Below, piece after piece: positions 21,569 to 34,390 of a DNA stretch of 64,000 nt. The DNA comes from Triglochin maritima (lineage: Eukaryota; Streptophyta; Magnoliopsida; Alismatales; Juncaginaceae), in assembly GCA_963682175.1 (NCBI GenBank), contig OY821772.1, forward strand, positions 47,514,925 through 47,578,924. Reading direction: 5' to 3'. Position numbers and translations under genes: made by a program. A model generated the notes under the pieces. The model had not been told where the DNA came from and searched no databases. It was given only the letters and a program-made list of their open reading frames with translations. Numbering within the stretch: the first letter of the stretch is position 1; each line of letters starts with the position of its first letter.

Positions 21569-24500
21569 ATGCCTCCTAGACGGGGGAAGGCGGTTGCCCA
21601 TACTCGCGGTGAGAGTGAGACTGCGAGGGATGAGGCTTGGGAGGATGAGCGTCGGACGTTGTTCGATACGGTCGGACGTCTGACAGAGATGCTACAGCAG
21701 CAGACAGCACAGACTGGGCAGACGGGGACTGGTGCTATGCATGACCGGTTTATGCGCCAGCATCCGCCTACCTTTCTGGGGCAGTACGACGCAGAGGCTG
21801 CGGAGGAGTGGATCTTCATGATGCAGAAGATCTTCAGTGCTATTGGTTGTCCTCCAGAGGCGAGAGTGGGCTTGGCTACTTATGTTTTGGGCGGTGCTGC
21901 GTCCAACTGGTGGAGGTCCACATCTGCAGTGGTGTTTGCGGACAGAGATGATATAGCCTGGGAGGAGTTCGTTGGCGAGTTCAACGAGCAGTATTTTCCG
22001 CAGCATGTCCAGGATCAGAAGAGGGAGGAGTTTCTGAGTCTTCAGCAGGGAGACATGACCCTAGCAGGCTACATCGGGAAGTTCAACGCCCTTGAGCGTT
22101 ACTGTCCCGAGATGTATGTTACACAGGAGCAGAGGGCTGGGAAGTTCGTCCGGGGGCTCCGAAAGCAGTTGAGGACGAAGGTGCTGACACACATGCCGAG
22201 CACGTTGGCCGATGCAGTGAAGAGTGCCTCTGTTCTTGATCGTGACTACAGGGAGAACTACCAGGATGAGAGGAGGCCATCAGGTAGGTTCTCTGGGAGG
22301 CCAGGAGGTCAGACTGGAGGGAATCCGGGCAAGAGGCCCCGATACGAGGGAGCAGGAGTTGCAGTACCACGACCAGAGCCTTGTGGTACTTGTGGGAGGT
22401 TTCACTCCGGGCCGTGCTTCACCCCCGGAGCATGTCATGGGTGTGGCCAGCTGGGTCACTTTATCAGGAGCTGTCCGAGCCGAGGAGCTGGGCCGAGCAG
22501 ACCACCGGGTTTACCCGCACCAGGCAGAGGAGGAGGCGGAGGTAGACTACCTTTCAGACCCCAGCAGGGGCAGCGCACTGGCAGAGTTTTCACCATCCAG
22601 GCAGAGGAGGCTCGGGATGGAGGCGCTGTCGTGGAAGGTACACTTCTTGTCGCAGGTTCAGTAGCTAGGGTGTTATTTGATTGTGGCGCGACACACTCGT
22701 TCATCTCAGAGCGATTTGCGGGAGTGTTGGGCTGTACCCTTGCGATGTTGACTGCCACTTTGGAGGTCAGCACACCCCTGGGTCTGGTGGGCACTGTGGG
22801 GAGATTTGTCCCCGGCGCCACGGTTGTTTCGGGAGATCAGGAGTTTCCGGCAGACCTGGTCTTGCTACCGATGGAGGACTTTGATGTCATACTTGGGATG
22901 GATTGGCTGTCCCAATATGATGTTCGAGTCTTGTGCCGTGAGAAGAAGATTTTGATCCCGAGGAAGGGTTTGCCTGATATTCTGATTAGAGGGATCAGAA
23001 GCAGAGGGGGTCGCATTATTGTATCTGCTGTGAGAGCTCAGAGACTGTTACAGCAGGGATGTGCAGCTTTTCTGGCGACACTTGTAGTTGCGGAGGCAGA
23101 GTCTCAGAGGCTAGAGGACATTGAGGTGGTGCAGGAGTTCGCGGATGTTTTTCCAGCAGAGATTCCAGGTTTACCACCACACCGGGAGTTGGAGTTCGGC
23201 ATTGAGTTGGTAGCCGGCACTACACCACAGTCGAAGGCTCCATACCGGATGGCACCTGCTGAGTTGACAGAGTTGAAGAAGCAGTTGCAGGAGTTGATGG
23301 ACTCTGGATTTATCAGACCGAGCGTCTCGCCTTGGGGTGCACCAGTTTTGTTTGTGAAGAAGAAGGACGGATCCTTGAGGATGTGCATAGACTACAGGAT
23401 GCTGAACCAGGTGACGGTGAAGAATAGGTATCCCTTACCTAGGATTGAGGACCTCTTTGACCAGCTGCAGTCAGCGAAGGTTTTCTCGAAGATTGACCTG
23501 CGTTCAGGATATCACCAGTTGAGGATCCGAGATGAGGACATCCAGAAGACAGCCTTCAGGACGAGATATGGACACTATGAGTTCTTGGTGATGCCATTTG
23601 GATTGACGAATGCTCCGGCAGCGTTCATGGATCTGATGCACCGGACATTCAGGCAGTACATTGATATATTTGTGATTGTCTTCGTGGATGACATCTTGAT
23701 CTATTCACCAGATGTGGAGCAGCACAGAGAGCATCTGAGGATTGTACTCAGCATCTTGAGGGCTCAGCAGTTATATGCTAAGTTCTCAAAGTGCGAGTTT
23801 TGGTTGGACAGAGTGGCGTTCCTCGGACACATTGTATCGGCAGAGGGGATATCAGTGGATCCGGCGAAGGTAGAGGCAGTGACACAGTGGAGGACCCCTA
23901 CGAGCGTGACGGAGATTAGGAGCTTTGTTGGACTGGCGGGTTATTACCGTCGCTTCATCAAAGACTTCTCGAGATTGGCAGCACCACTGACGGCTCTGAC
24001 GCAGAAGGGAGTCACTTTTGTTTGGTCGCAGAAGTGCGAGGACAGCTTTCAGGAGCTGAAGAGATTGTTGACCACAGCACCAGTTTTATCATTGCCGAGT
24101 GGCACGGGTGGATTCGTGATTTATAGCGACGCTTCAGGTGTTGGCTTAGGATGTGTACTTATGCAGCACGGGAGGGTGATTGCATACGCATCCAGACAGC
24201 TGAAGGTCCATGAGAGGAATTACCCGACACATGATTTGGAGTTAGCAGCAGTGGTTCACGCACTGAAGACCTGGAGACACTATCTTTATGGCGAGCAGTT
24301 CGAGGTGTTTACAGATCATCAGAGTCTGAAGTACCTGTTCTCGCAGAAGGAGCTGAATATGAGGCAGCGCAGATGGCTTGAGTTCATTAAGGACTACGAC
24401 TTCACTATCTCTTACCATCCGGGGAAGGCGAACACAGTTGCAGACGCTTTGAGCCGGAAGGTGGAGGTATCAGTAGCAGGCCTATGCATTCAGGAGTGGA

Positions 24501-26011
24501 GACTGCTAGAGTCCTTGGCAGAGTGGAGGCCATTTGCTGATAGCTCTGAGGGCGCAGTGATTGCCGGATTGAGAGTAGAGCCTCAGACAGTATCAGCAGT
24601 GATTCATGCTCAGACTACAGATGAGGAGTTGAGCAGTTTGTTACAGTTAGCTGCCAGAGATGGGTCAGATTTCAGAGTTGGAGTGGACGGAGGTCTGAGA
24701 TTCAGAGATCGTATCTGGGTGCCGAAGACAGAGGACCTGAGACATGATATCATGGAGGAGGCACACAGATCGAGATATTCCATTCATCCAGGGAGCACCA
24801 AGATGTACAAAGACCTGCAGCGGAACTTCTGGTGGCGAGGTATGAAGAAGGACGTTGCAGACTTCGTGTCGAGGTGTTTGGTCTGTCAGCAGGTGAAGAT
24901 CGAGCACCAGAGACCAGCAGGGCAGATGCAGAGGATTGAGTTGCCCGAGTGGAAGTGGGAGCACGTGACGATGGATTTTGTTACGGGGCTACCGAAGACA
25001 CGGAGATTCCACGATGCGATTTGGGTTATAGTCGATCGACTGACCAAGTCGGCGCATTTCTTAGCTATTAAGACCACTCTTGCTCTGGAGGGTCTAGCTA
25101 AGTTATATATTGAGGAGATTGTCAGACTTCATGGCGTACCAGTCAGTATCATTTCAGACAGAGATCCCAGATTCACTTCGAGATTTTGGGAGAGTCTACA
25201 AAGAGCACTGGGGACGCGTCTGAAGTTTAGCACAGCTTTCCACCCACAGACAGATGGCCAGTCAGAGCGGACGATACAGACATTGGAGGACATGCTGAGA
25301 GCGTGTACACTTGACTGGGCCGGGCATTGGGATGAGCATTTGCCGTTGATCGAGTTCGCCTACAACAACAGCTACCACTCGAGTATTGGAATGGCACCCT
25401 ATGAGGCATTATACGGGAGACCGTGTAGATCGCCGGTATGCTGGAGTGATGTGGGCGAGAGACAGCTAGTTGGACCTGACATTATCCAGTTGTATTCAGA
25501 GAAGGTCGACGTGATTCGGAGACGACTAGCTACGGCGCAGAGTAGGCAGAAGAGTTATGCTGATACACGGAGGCGTGAGCTGACTTTTGAGGTAGGAGAT
25601 CATGTCTTCCTGAAGATCTCGCCTTCCAGAGGGGTGATGAGATTCGGGAAGAAGGGGAAGTTGAGTCCGAGATATGTCGGACCGTTTGAGATATTGGATC
25701 AGGTTGGTGAGGTGGCGTATAGGATTGCTTTACCGCCACAGTTTGCAGGACTTCACAACGTCTTCCATGTTTCTATGCTGAGGAAGTACGTGGCCGATCC
25801 AGCTCATGTGATAGAGATATCAGTACCGGAGATCCAGCAGGATTTGTCGTTAGATGAGAGACCAGTAGAGATTGTGGATCAGATGGTACATCAGCTCAGG
25901 AGGAGAGCGATTCCGATGGTGAAAGTCAGGTGGCAGCATCACAGTGTCAGAGAGGCTACCTGGGAGATCGAGGAGGATGTCAGGAAGCAGTATCCAGAGT
26001 TGTTTCGGTGA
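21569..26011 (+). CDS. gypsy Gag-Pol polyprotein, intact frame
   Basis: 1,480 aa from the ATG at 21569. The frame is open from an ATG at 21524, but 21569 follows an acceptor-like CTTTGGCAG and begins M-P-P-R-R-G as in many plant gypsy Gags. Order, with approximate residues: retrotransposon Gag (60-210); CCHC knuckle [14 protein letters not shown] (near 290); aspartic protease near 370 with D-C-G instead of the usual D-S/T-G; reverse transcriptase (565-760, F-V-D-D near 705); RNase H (850-960); integrase with HHCC finger (near 1060-1110), D at M-D-F-V-T-G and the [11 protein letters not shown] segment; then a chromodomain-like end (V-K-V-R-W...A-T-W-E). No stop or frameshift. The polyprotein would be processed by its protease and integrate cDNA into the nucleus. 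Confidence 0.95.
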   Translation: MPPRRGKAVAHTRGESETARDEAWEDERRTLFDTVGRLTEMLQQQTAQTGQTGTGAMHDRFMRQHPPTFLGQYDAEAAEEWIFMMQKIFSAIGCPPEARVGLATYVLGGAASNWWRSTSAVVFADRDDIAWEEFVGEFNEQYFPQHVQDQKREEFLSLQQGDMTLAGYIGKFNALERYCPEMYVTQEQRAGKFVRGLRKQLRTKVLTHMPSTLADAVKSASVLDRDYRENYQDERRPSGRFSGRPGGQTGGNPGKRPRYEGAGVAVPRPEPCGTCGRFHSGPCFTPGACHGCGQLGHFIRSCPSRGAGPSRPPGLPAPGRGGGGGRLPFRPQQGQRTGRVFTIQAEEARDGGAVVEGTLLVAGSVARVLFDCGATHSFISERFAGVLGCTLAMLTATLEVSTPLGLVGTVGRFVPGATVVSGDQEFPADLVLLPMEDFDVILGMDWLSQYDVRVLCREKKILIPRKGLPDILIRGIRSRGGRIIVSAVRAQRLLQQGCAAFLATLVVAEAESQRLEDIEVVQEFADVFPAEIPGLPPHRELEFGIELVAGTTPQSKAPYRMAPAELTELKKQLQELMDSGFIRPSVSPWGAPVLFVKKKDGSLRMCIDYRMLNQVTVKNRYPLPRIEDLFDQLQSAKVFSKIDLRSGYHQLRIRDEDIQKTAFRTRYGHYEFLVMPFGLTNAPAAFMDLMHRTFRQYIDIFVIVFVDDILIYSPDVEQHREHLRIVLSILRAQQLYAKFSKCEFWLDRVAFLGHIVSAEGISVDPAKVEAVTQWRTPTSVTEIRSFVGLAGYYRRFIKDFSRLAAPLTALTQKGVTFVWSQKCEDSFQELKRLLTTAPVLSLPSGTGGFVIYSDASGVGLGCVLMQHGRVIAYASRQLKVHERNYPTHDLELAAVVHALKTWRHYLYGEQFEVFTDHQSLKYLFSQKELNMRQRRWLEFIKDYDFTISYHPGKANTVADALSRKVEVSVAGLCIQEWRLLESLAEWRPFADSSEGAVIAGLRVEPQTVSAVIHAQTTDEELSSLLQLAARDGSDFRVGVDGGLRFRDRIWVPKTEDLRHDIMEEAHRSRYSIHPGSTKMYKDLQRNFWWRGMKKDVADFVSRCLVCQQVKIEHQRPAGQMQRIELPEWKWEHVTMDFVTGLPKTRRFHDAIWVIVDRLTKSAHFLAIKTTLALEGLAKLYIEEIVRLHGVPVSIISDRDPRFTSRFWESLQRALGTRLKFSTAFHPQTDGQSERTIQTLEDMLRACTLDWAGHWDEHLPLIEFAYNNSYHSSIGMAPYEALYGRPCRSPVCWSDVGERQLVGPDIIQLYSEKVDVIRRRLATAQSRQKSYADTRRRELTFEVGDHVFLKISPSRGVMRFGKKGKLSPRYVGPFEILDQVGEVAYRIALPPQFAGLHNVFHVSMLRKYVADPAHVIEISVPEIQQDLSLDERPVEIVDQMVHQLRRRAIPMVKVRWQHHSVREATWEIEEDVRKQYPELFR

Positions 26012-26060
26012 GTCTGTTGTTTCGAATTTCGCGGACGAAATTTCTTTAAGGATGGTAGAT

Positions 26061-27970
26061 TGTAATAACCTAATCTAAAACATCTTAATTAACTAAACCT
26101 AAACCTAATTAACCTAATCTAATCCTGGAATAGTGTAGCATGAGGTGTTGATTTAGGATTGGATGAGGTGGAGGTTGGATAAGAATTGGTTTGCCTATAA
26201 ATTGGAAGGTAAGGTTAATAAAACGTTTTCTTTTCCTTTTCAACAACCAGAGCTTGAGAGAAGAGGTTAGAGAGAAGAAGAAGAAGGAGGTGAAGAAGAA
26301 GAGGAGAAGAAGTGAAGAAAGAGAAGAAGAAGTGGAGTGAAGTGGTGCAAGCTTGGGAGGCTTCTTCACTCGACCAAAAGGTATGCCAAATCTTCATTAT
26401 AACTCACTTGTGCCTTGTGAGTGTTGGGGATCGACGTTGGTGTCGAATTCCCCGTCGGAATTCAACCAATTCAGAGGTTGAAGACGACGATCGGTCGACC
26501 GGTGCCTGTGGGCAGTCGACCGATCCTATTATTATATTGATGTTTACCCGCAAACGGTCGAACGATGTCTATGGACGGTCGACCGTTATGCCAAATTCAT
26601 GCGGGAAAAAGGGGATATGCTGTTATCGGTCGAACGGGACCACTTAGCCGGTCGACCGAATAACGATGAGAATGGGTCGGTTGGGGATTTTGACTTATTA
26701 AACGGTCGAACGTCCTTTACCTTGTTCGACCGATCCATTCGATGCTAAGTCGGTTGGGAGCTTTGACCATCAAAACGGTCGACCGCTCTTTAACTCTCGG
26801 TCGACCGACTGAGCATTTAATTAAGCGGTAGAGTGCTTGTGTTGTTTCGGTCGAACTGTATTTCAGTTCCGGTCGACCGAACGAGACTTGGGCAAAATAT
26901 TGAAATCCCTGTTATCGGTCGAACGTCCCCTTGGTTCGACCGGTCGGATATATATATTATATAAAATTGTATAGCGTAGACCTTCCAAACGGTCGACCGC
27001 TAGATGACTTTTGTTCGACCGATTGGTCGGTAATTCGGTTGGCGTGGTTCGACCGGTAGATTTGTTTGTACAGTACTGTGTACTGTGTGGGGGACCGGTC
27101 GACCGGTGTGCTTGTAGCGGTCGACCGATCTGCCGCAGGTTGGTGGATTTATCCACACGCGATCCGTCGATGTCAGGTCGACTACCGGCTCCGAGGCGAC
27201 GGTTGATTACCGGCTTTGAGAGCTACGGATTTCACCTTCGACGAAGGCGTATTATTGTTGTACCTTTTTCCTCTCTTACCGAGCGGGGTGTGAGGGATGT
27301 GTACCGTAAACCTTGGGTAGTTTGCGAGGGTTTAGCGGTAGGCCGAGGATGTTCCGGCAGGGTGCGCGCTAGGCGACTCTTGGGGGAGCAGTGACTGTCG
27401 TCTGACCCGAGTTGTGTATTCGGCGGGCTGACTCGCTCTTTGGGTGCGGCGTGTACCAGGGGTTCCTTCCTGCACTTTTTGGGGAGCAGTGGTGTCGACT
27501 GACCCTTGTGAGGCAGCGGTGGACTGACTTGACCCTAGTGGCAGGAGTGGTTCAGTGCCGCGGAGGCGGTGAGGGCATTATTGTGGGCCCGAGGCGGATG
27601 ATCATGTGCATAGCATTGCATTGTCTTTAATTCCTTTTTATATTTTAGGAGGTTTGGTATACGGGGTTCCTGCAGGGAACTCAGGCATGTTTGTTTGTTT
27701 GCATTTCAGGTAGCGAGCAGGGTTAGAGTTTGAGGTGGTGACCGAGGACGGTGCCCCCGAGATCAGATCCTGTAGTTGTCAGTTTCTTTCTTTTGAGGTG
27801 ATTACATATTGTATAGCTTTGGTCGTAATCACAGTCAGTTTGTATATTTGACTTCCACGTGGATCATATTATATTATATATGTTGGTTTGTTTCCCGTGA
27901 CGTGTCCAGTGCTGACCGTTGACGGTCTTTATTATTGTTTAAATTTTCCGCTGTTTTCGGGTACGTTACA
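26061..27970 (+). repeat. 3' LTR of gypsy element
   Basis: 1,910 bp, nearly identical to the 5' LTR. The differences I see are all single substitutions: GATGTTGG/GAGGTTGG, TATGTC/TATGCC, ACCAGC/ACCGGC, GGGCAG/GGGTAG, GGCAGCAG/GGCAGCGG and GTGCCC/GTGTCC. Confidence 0.95.
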
Positions 27971-29249
27971 CAAATTCTACAAGTTTCACGACTCCCATAA
28001 TTTTATATAAATATGGGTACGTTATTCCACTTCCACAAAAAACCCAAAGGAAGTCAAGCTCCATACAGTTTAACCTAAAACTGTAATTTTCTAATAATAT
28101 CTAAAAAATAAAATATTCTTCTCAACTTTATCAAAAAATATTTTTTTGTACTAATCACCCAAATTTGAGTATTGGGAACTCGAGTTCCAAGGTTTCCTCT
28201 ACTTCCTTTCAAGCAATCACACTAAGAAGAAAAAACCACCAAATGTGTCTTGCTATTATAGGCTCCAACCAAATATCACGCCCTTTGGTTTAACTAGCAA
28301 GAGTTAAATTAAATTAAGGAAAGGCGGTTCAACATTGAAAAATACATCATGGTCTCTAAGAACGTAATTACGCCAAATCTTGTTATATTTTGTGTGTACT
28401 TGTGCTTTGTTTTTTATTTGTTTGGTTTGGAAATTGTAATTGGATGTTTAGTGTCGTATGGTTCATGCTTGTGGAGTTGTGGTCTTGTGGGTGGCTCGCA
28501 CCTGTCTTGGTAAAACATCTTTGGTTGTTGTTTGCTTGGAGTTATTCCACAGATTGTATTTGTGTCACGGTAAAGCATCTAAGATTGTTGTTTACATGGG
28601 AGTAAATCTAACTTTTTTTCATTCTTAATATATTAATATTTTAAATTGCAAATCAACTCGTTGGAATGTATATATGCAAACCAACTAGACAGGTCTCAGT
28701 CGATCGAATAACCATCACCATCATAGTTATTTGATTGCGATGATATATAGTGCGATCAGATTCCAAACCCTAACCCCAACATTACATAGTTTTTCAATAT
28801 TGTTGCTGGCAATATAATACACGTTCACTAAGTAAGTACGCAACTTAATTTACTTTTCCTCCACTAATCACCGTCCTACTCTAATTGGGATTTCGGACAA
28901 CGAACACGTCCGGATGCAGTTTCAAACTTTGTTTATTCGAAGACTTGAAATTTGACATGCTCGGTCAAAAATTCAAAATTGTAATGATCTTTCGTCTTAA
29001 TTACTTCCACCTTGATCTCATGACACGTTTGATGGCTATCATGATTTTTAATATTCGAAGACTTGAAATTTGACATGCTCGGTCAAATTCTTGGGCTGCC
29101 ACTTTATTCCACGCAAAATTAAAGATGAAGAATCATTTCACGATGAAAGAGATCTATAAAAAATCATCATATCAGTGGAGAAGGAATCCACATCTAAACC
29201 ATCAGAAGCTGCGCCAAACCATATCAACCATCCATATATCAAATCCATT
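27971..29249. other. copy 2 continuation of spacer, no gene
   Basis: Collinear with 6406-7680 in copy 1. Nearly identical to about 28945, after which the copies diverge, including small local rearrangements around 28945-29095 where the phrase GACTTGAAATTTGACATGC is repeated twice. No gene. Confidence 0.5.
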
Positions 29250-29520
29250 AGACCGTCAATTTTGACTCAGTTCAACTCGAAAAACGTTCGATTTTAGTTT
29301 AACTTGAAAACGAAAGATCTTAATGAAAAATAAGAAAAAAAAATCTTCCAACTTGGTTCGGTAACGAACCACTCGAACTCGAAAAAAATTGAGACTCGCT
29401 TCGATAGCTCGTTCGAATTTTTTATTGTTCTATTTATAATTATTTTTTGTATTTGGTAATAACAGAAGATAATACATATACCTCAAAACTTTACTCTACT
29501 CGACTCATTTACATCCCTAA
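29250..29520. mobile_element. hAT-like MITE, 271 bp
   Basis: Absent from copy 1. Flanked by an exact 8-bp duplication AATCCATT (29242-29249 and 29521-29528), the size made by hAT transposases. The right end reads ...TTTACATCCCTAA. Inside are repeated CTCGAACTCG-like words in both orientations. No coding capacity. Confidence 0.85.
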
Positions 29521-29528
29521 AATCCATT

Positions 29529-30406
29529 GTCACGTGACCAAATAGTAGAATATACAAATTATTGGGTCACTTTCCATTATTTATTCCTTTTAGCCTTTAG
29601 GTGACTTGACGCCGAGCAAAAACACATATTCTTCACAATGTATGACAGAAATAAGTAGAGACGATATTACTTGAGTTTTATTCGGCAATATACTTTATAC
29701 AAATCAAATGCATATATTCCTATAAATATTGTCATTTACTTCAAATGGACCACACACAGTTCATGCCCGTGTATTTTCTCTTTCAGAAACGTTCTCATAA
29801 ATTACCGTTTTAGCAATTCAATTGGAATCTATATCGACAACTATCTAACTATCGACATTTATCTTTTTAATATTAACAATTTGTTGCAAATCCTCGATAC
29901 GTATTTAATGGTATATTGATATACATATCGACATTACTCTCTTTTCTTGTGATGCAAGCCTCTTATCCTTTTGTTGTTCAAATAAATCCACTTGCCAAAC
30001 TTTTCCATTGCTTTCAGTTTGCCACTTTATTCCTTTATATTTAAAAAGTAAAGATTCCGCATGCGATAAGAAGTAAATTATCTCCAGGATCGAATAAAGT
30101 TAACAGTTTTGAATCCTCGTGGACTTTTCATTTCTGACGATGCTTCAAGCAATTTCGTCAACAAGGCTGAGATCGGAGTAAGAAGAGTTTAATAACAGCT
30201 AATTATTAGCAATTAAATTTAGAAAACTATGTGAATGGATATGTTAAGTTTGAACGTCAAAAAGATTGTCCAATTTTAACTTTGCGTTCCAAATCCGTAT
30301 CCGGTCATATTCAGATGGATATTCACGGGTACAATTTATGATTTTTGGATTGGAAGATGAAGATATAATTTTTACGTTGGAAAGACTTTGCCAGAGAGTT
30401 AGGGGG
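29529..30406. other. copy 2 spacer with scar of EF-hand B loss
   Basis: Aligns with 7690-7780 and then directly with 8480-9320 and 9705-9790. Near 29635-29650 the sequences flanking EF-hand B in copy 1 are joined, so the gene and its promoter TATA box are missing. Near 30330 the block matching 9340-9705 is also missing. Confidence 0.7.
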
Positions 30407-30968
30407 TAGGGCTGGCAAATTCGTGTTTCATGTCGTGTTTGGCATGAACACGAATTGACACGAATTGTTTTTACTCAACTCGAACACGAATATAAACACT
30501 TATTAATAAAAAATAGGCGACATGAACACGAAAATCTAATCTTAAACCTGAACACGAATTTGGTAACCCGAACACGACCTACATTGACACGAATCCATTT
30601 TTCGTGTTCGTGTTGACACGAACACAAATTAACCCGAATAACTCGAACTAACCTTTTTGACACGAATTTTTACAAACATGAATTAACATGAACACAAAAT
30701 AACTTGTTTGACACCAATTATGACATGTTTGACACAAATTTACACAAACACGAATTAACCTGAATACGAACTAGCATGTTTGATACGAATTACACGAAAC
30801 ACGAACCCGACTGGAATTGCAATTCGTGTTATTCGTGTCAACCTGAATTACACGAAACACGAAATACTTTAACCCGAACCCGACCCAAATTACAGTTCGT
30901 GTCAACTCAAATCGTGATATTTAGTGTCGGGTTCGGGTTTCGTGCCATGACCCAAATTGTCAGCCCTA
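30407..30968. mobile_element. hAT-type MITE, 562 bp, CACGAA-rich
   Basis: Termini TAGGGCTGGCAAATTCG and the complement of TAGGGCTGACAATTTGG. Exact 8-bp duplication TTAGGGGG (30399-30406 and 30969-30976). Copy 1 has the uninterrupted sequence near 9775. The interior is dominated by short words such as GACACGAA, GAACACGAA and TTCGTGT in both orientations. No transposase. The terminal signature and TSD size are those of non-autonomous hAT elements. Confidence 0.9.
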
Positions 30969-31261
30969 TTAGGGGGAGGGAATAGGAGAATGGATATGGA
31001 AATGTTGTGAGAGACCATCTAGAGGAACCGTTGGTAAGGGAGAATGCCGAGGACTTAATTGTTTCAATACAATATATGATTAGTAATTTGCGCCACGAGA
31101 TTATTGATACCATACTCGTAAAGCTCCCTATCAAGGACGCAACGAGAACCATTGTTTTGTCTCGGAAATGGAGGTACAGATGGCACTCCATTTTGAAGCT
31201 CATGTTTGGACGGAAATCTTTGATCCAGCGGTAGTCCAAGTGCGTGAGGCAACAAGAAGAT

Positions 31262-33197
31262 TGCTAGATCCTAAACCTTGCTCAAGGCTAATCACATTTT
31301 GGCTGAGTTAATTGGTGTTTATGAGGAGAGAAAGGTGAGGGGTGATGTGGAGGCTTAATTTGGATTGGTGGATGGGTTTGGGTGGAGTATTTAAGGTAAA
31401 CCCTTCCCTCTTCTCTCTCAAATCTGTCTCTCCCTCTTAGCTCTGAAGTTTGTTGGTGTGGTTGGAGAAGAAGAGAAGGAAGAGTTCAGGACGAGTTGAC
31501 GTTGTTGGCGTGATCGTCGCTCGCTCATAAAATCACCGGAGAAGAGCTTTTGCGAGGAAGTGATCGTCGTGGTACTTTAGTGGTTTCTTCAAACCTTCAT
31601 GGTATGCCTAGTTTCTTGTTAAGACTCACCCAATGTGTGTGAGTGATGGATTTAGTCGACGGTAGTCGTTAGGCTCGTCGGAGGTAAACATGGAGTAGAG
31701 TTTCTGCTGAGAAGGGTTGACCAGTTAGTGTAGTGGTCGACTGATGTTAATGAGATTGCAAGAGTTTTTCCTTGCACCAGTCGAACGATGCCTTGGGTGG
31801 TAGACCGAGATCCCTTTATCGTTCGACCGATTACATTGTTGGTAACTCGGTTCAGGCCTAGACCTTCAAACGGTCGACCGCCCTTTTGATCTGTTCGACC
31901 GATGATTTCTGGATTGGTCTGGACAGAGTGTGGACCATCTAAATGGTCGACCGCTAGTCGATCTGTTAGACTGATGACTTAAGTTAACTTAATGTCTGTT
32001 CGATCGGTGCGAGTTTTGTTCAACCGATGTGATTTAGAGAAACGAAGGAAGTGCCTGGAGATTTTCACTCGACCGGGAGCCATTTGTCATTCGACCGGTG
32101 GTCTTGAAATGTTGTTGGTGTTGTGGTGTAAACCTTCTAAACAGTCGACCGTCTGTGACCTGTGTTCGACCGGTTGGTTGTTTTGTTAGTTAGCCATGGG
32201 AGTTGATTCTTTTAGTGGTTGGTTGTCCCTGGCTTGGTTCGACCATTTTCGGTTGTTCTGTTCGATCGTTGGTGTGACGGTTGAGACACTTGCCTGGTTC
32301 TGGAGAGAATCGGTCGACTGGATGTTTGGTTTCAGTCGACCGTTGTTGCTCTGTTTTGCACTTGTGAGGTGTTTTTGTGTTGTCGTCCTTGTGAGGTGGT
32401 TTGTTTGGCAGACGTTTTTCCAGCAATGATGCCTTGTGTACACGCATGATATAGTGATTGGGTGAAAGAGCCCTAGAGTCCCGTAGTTGTTTATGTGTAT
32501 CTATGGTTGGGCTGGAAAACCCTAGAGCCCAGTTTGTGTGGTACTGTGGTTGGGTGAAAAAGCTCTGGACCCCTGTAGTTGTTTGTGTGTAGTTGTGGTT
32601 GGTTGAAATGGGCTTGGAGCCCAGTTTGTGTAGTACAGTGGTTGGGTGAAAAAGCTCTGGAGCTCCGTAGAGCGTTCGGATTGGTTGAAGGAGCCCTGGA
32701 GCCCGAACATTGACCGCGTGATAGAGGGTTGGGTGAAAAAGCTCTGGGGCCATGGTCTTAGGTCGTAGTAGTTGTGGTTGGGTGAAAGAGTCCTGGAGCC
32801 CGGCCTTGTGATAATGTTTCTTCTACTATGGATAGAATTGCACGATATGTCTATTGTATCTTGTTCATATATGTGTTAGGAGTTTGGCATACGGAGTTTC
32901 CGTTTGAAAACTCAAGCATCATTGCATGTTTACCTTTCAGGCCAGGAGCAACATTAGAGGGTGGTGACCGTAGAGGAGTACACGTGTGACGTGATCCTAT
33001 TTTTCACCTTTTGGAGCTCGTAGTAATTATATGTATATTTTTATAGTATTTTGATGTAATCACACTTTTGAAACATTCTAAGATATATAACATATATGTT
33101 GGTGCACTCAGTGTTTATTTCTTCTGTAATATTCTCGTGTGTTGGTTTGATGATCTTTTACAAAATTTAAATTTTTTCGCTGATTGAGGATGTTACA
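31262..33197 (+). mobile_element. solo LTR, gypsy type (LTR A), 1,936 bp
   Basis: Starts TGCTAGATCC and ends GATGTTACA, parallel to LTR B and to the LTRs at 19536. It holds degenerate palindrome pairs (for example TTGA/TCGA centres 31717/31737 and 31781/31801) and a minisatellite (about 32455-32805). Donor-like ATG|GTATGCC (31601/31602) and acceptor-like TTTACCTTTCAG (ending 32940) match the positions in the other LTRs. The flanks are AAGAT and AATAT. The same microhomology lies at both edges of the missing 650 bp in copy 1, so a deletion before insertion is the simplest account. Confidence 0.85.
32455..32805 (+). repeat. minisatellite in LTR A
   Basis: About seven units built around GGTTGGGTGAAAAAGCTC followed by TGGAGCCC, spaced irregularly at 40-65 bp. 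Confidence 0.8.
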
Positions 33198-34390
33198 AAT
33201 ATGGAGAAAAGAATTGACGTAATTTTTTCCTCCCCTTTTATGCCTTATGCCTATATTGTAATTTCTCTCTGAGAGCTGTGAACTGGAGAGCCTTACTATG
33301 AAATTTGAGCACTTGAGTAGAATTCACTTGGATAAAAATTTCTTGTCGTTAAAGCAGACGTTGCTTGTTTTTAGCCTCTTCGGAAGCTCTCCTAATTTGC
33401 AGAACCTCTCCTTGAAGGTGTTTTTCTAGTTAGGCCATCATACATATACATATATTGTTGCTTTGTTCGTCCATTTAAAATTTAATAATTTTTGGTTCAA
33501 TGATTTCCATAGGCAATCATCGAAAATGATATTAATCACCCTGTGATTAACTTTTGGGAATCACAACAACCTTTAGATTGCTCTTTGGACCAGCTAATGG
33601 TGGTGGAGATATCCGACATTATTGGTGCCAAACATGAACTGCAATTTATTAGATTCATTCTTGCGAATTCTCCAATGCTTGTCACAGCCGAAGTAACAAC
33701 TAATCATGTAGGATCCTATCCTAATCCTAATTGAGTGTTTATTGTTGTTAGGTGGTGATTAGGAGTTGCATTGGACGGCTGGGATTGAAGATTGTTGGAT
33801 GAGGGGTTGAGATGGAGTGGAGGTGAGATGAGTGGTGGAGATGGAATGGATTGGAATGGATGGTTGAGATTGGAGGAGGAGGAGGAGGAGATATTTATGG
33901 TGAGCTCTCTCTCTCTCTCTCACTCTCTCGCGACTCTCTCCCTCACGTTTCTCTCCCACTCTCAGTGGTGCTCCGGCGAGGAAGAAGAGGTGATCTCCGG
34001 CGAGTGGAGCTCGGAGTCGTACGTGTTGGAGGTGAGTGGTTGGTTGATAGCTCATCTCGTTCGTTTCTCATTTTGGTTCACTCTCTCTCTCTCTCTCTCT
34101 CTACCTCACTCGTGTTTCGGTGGTCGTGGTTGGTTGGTGGAGGTTGCCGGAGGTGGAGTTGTGGTTGTGGATCGTCGAGGAGGTGTTGATCGTCGTTCGA
34201 GCGAGGGATTCGTCGATGGATCGTGATTTTGGGGAGACGTGCTCGTGGAGGCGTCGTCGTGGTTCTTCAAAGGTTTCTTCAAACCTTCCGGTATGTCAAC
34301 CCGCTCACTTAAGTATCGTGAGTATTTGGAAGTCAACGGTAGACCTTCCGGCTCGTCGCAAGTAAACATGCAACAGCTTTTATTGCTTGA

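Larger units (their letters stand above)
19536..27970 (+). mobile_element. complete young Ty3/gypsy chromovirus (Tekay-like)
   Basis: 8,435-bp element: LTR (19536-21445), initiator-Met primer site, one open gag-pol frame, short purine-rich stretch, LTR (26061-27970). The 5-bp duplication CAAAT flanks it (19531-19535, 27971-27975). The intact target is seen once at about 6410 in copy 1. Both LTRs are 1,910 bp and I count six differences (about 0.3 percent), so insertion is recent. The C-terminal chromodomain-like segment and integrase tail suggest the Tekay/Del chromovirus lineage (family-level inference). With an unbroken frame and intact termini it may be autonomous, and it may be the source of mobilisation for the related solo LTRs nearby. 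Confidence 0.95.

Noticed and set aside
22456..22821. Antisense frames within the gypsy gag-pol (several, 21692-25739)
   Set aside because: They are shadows of the long sense frame without recognisable domains.
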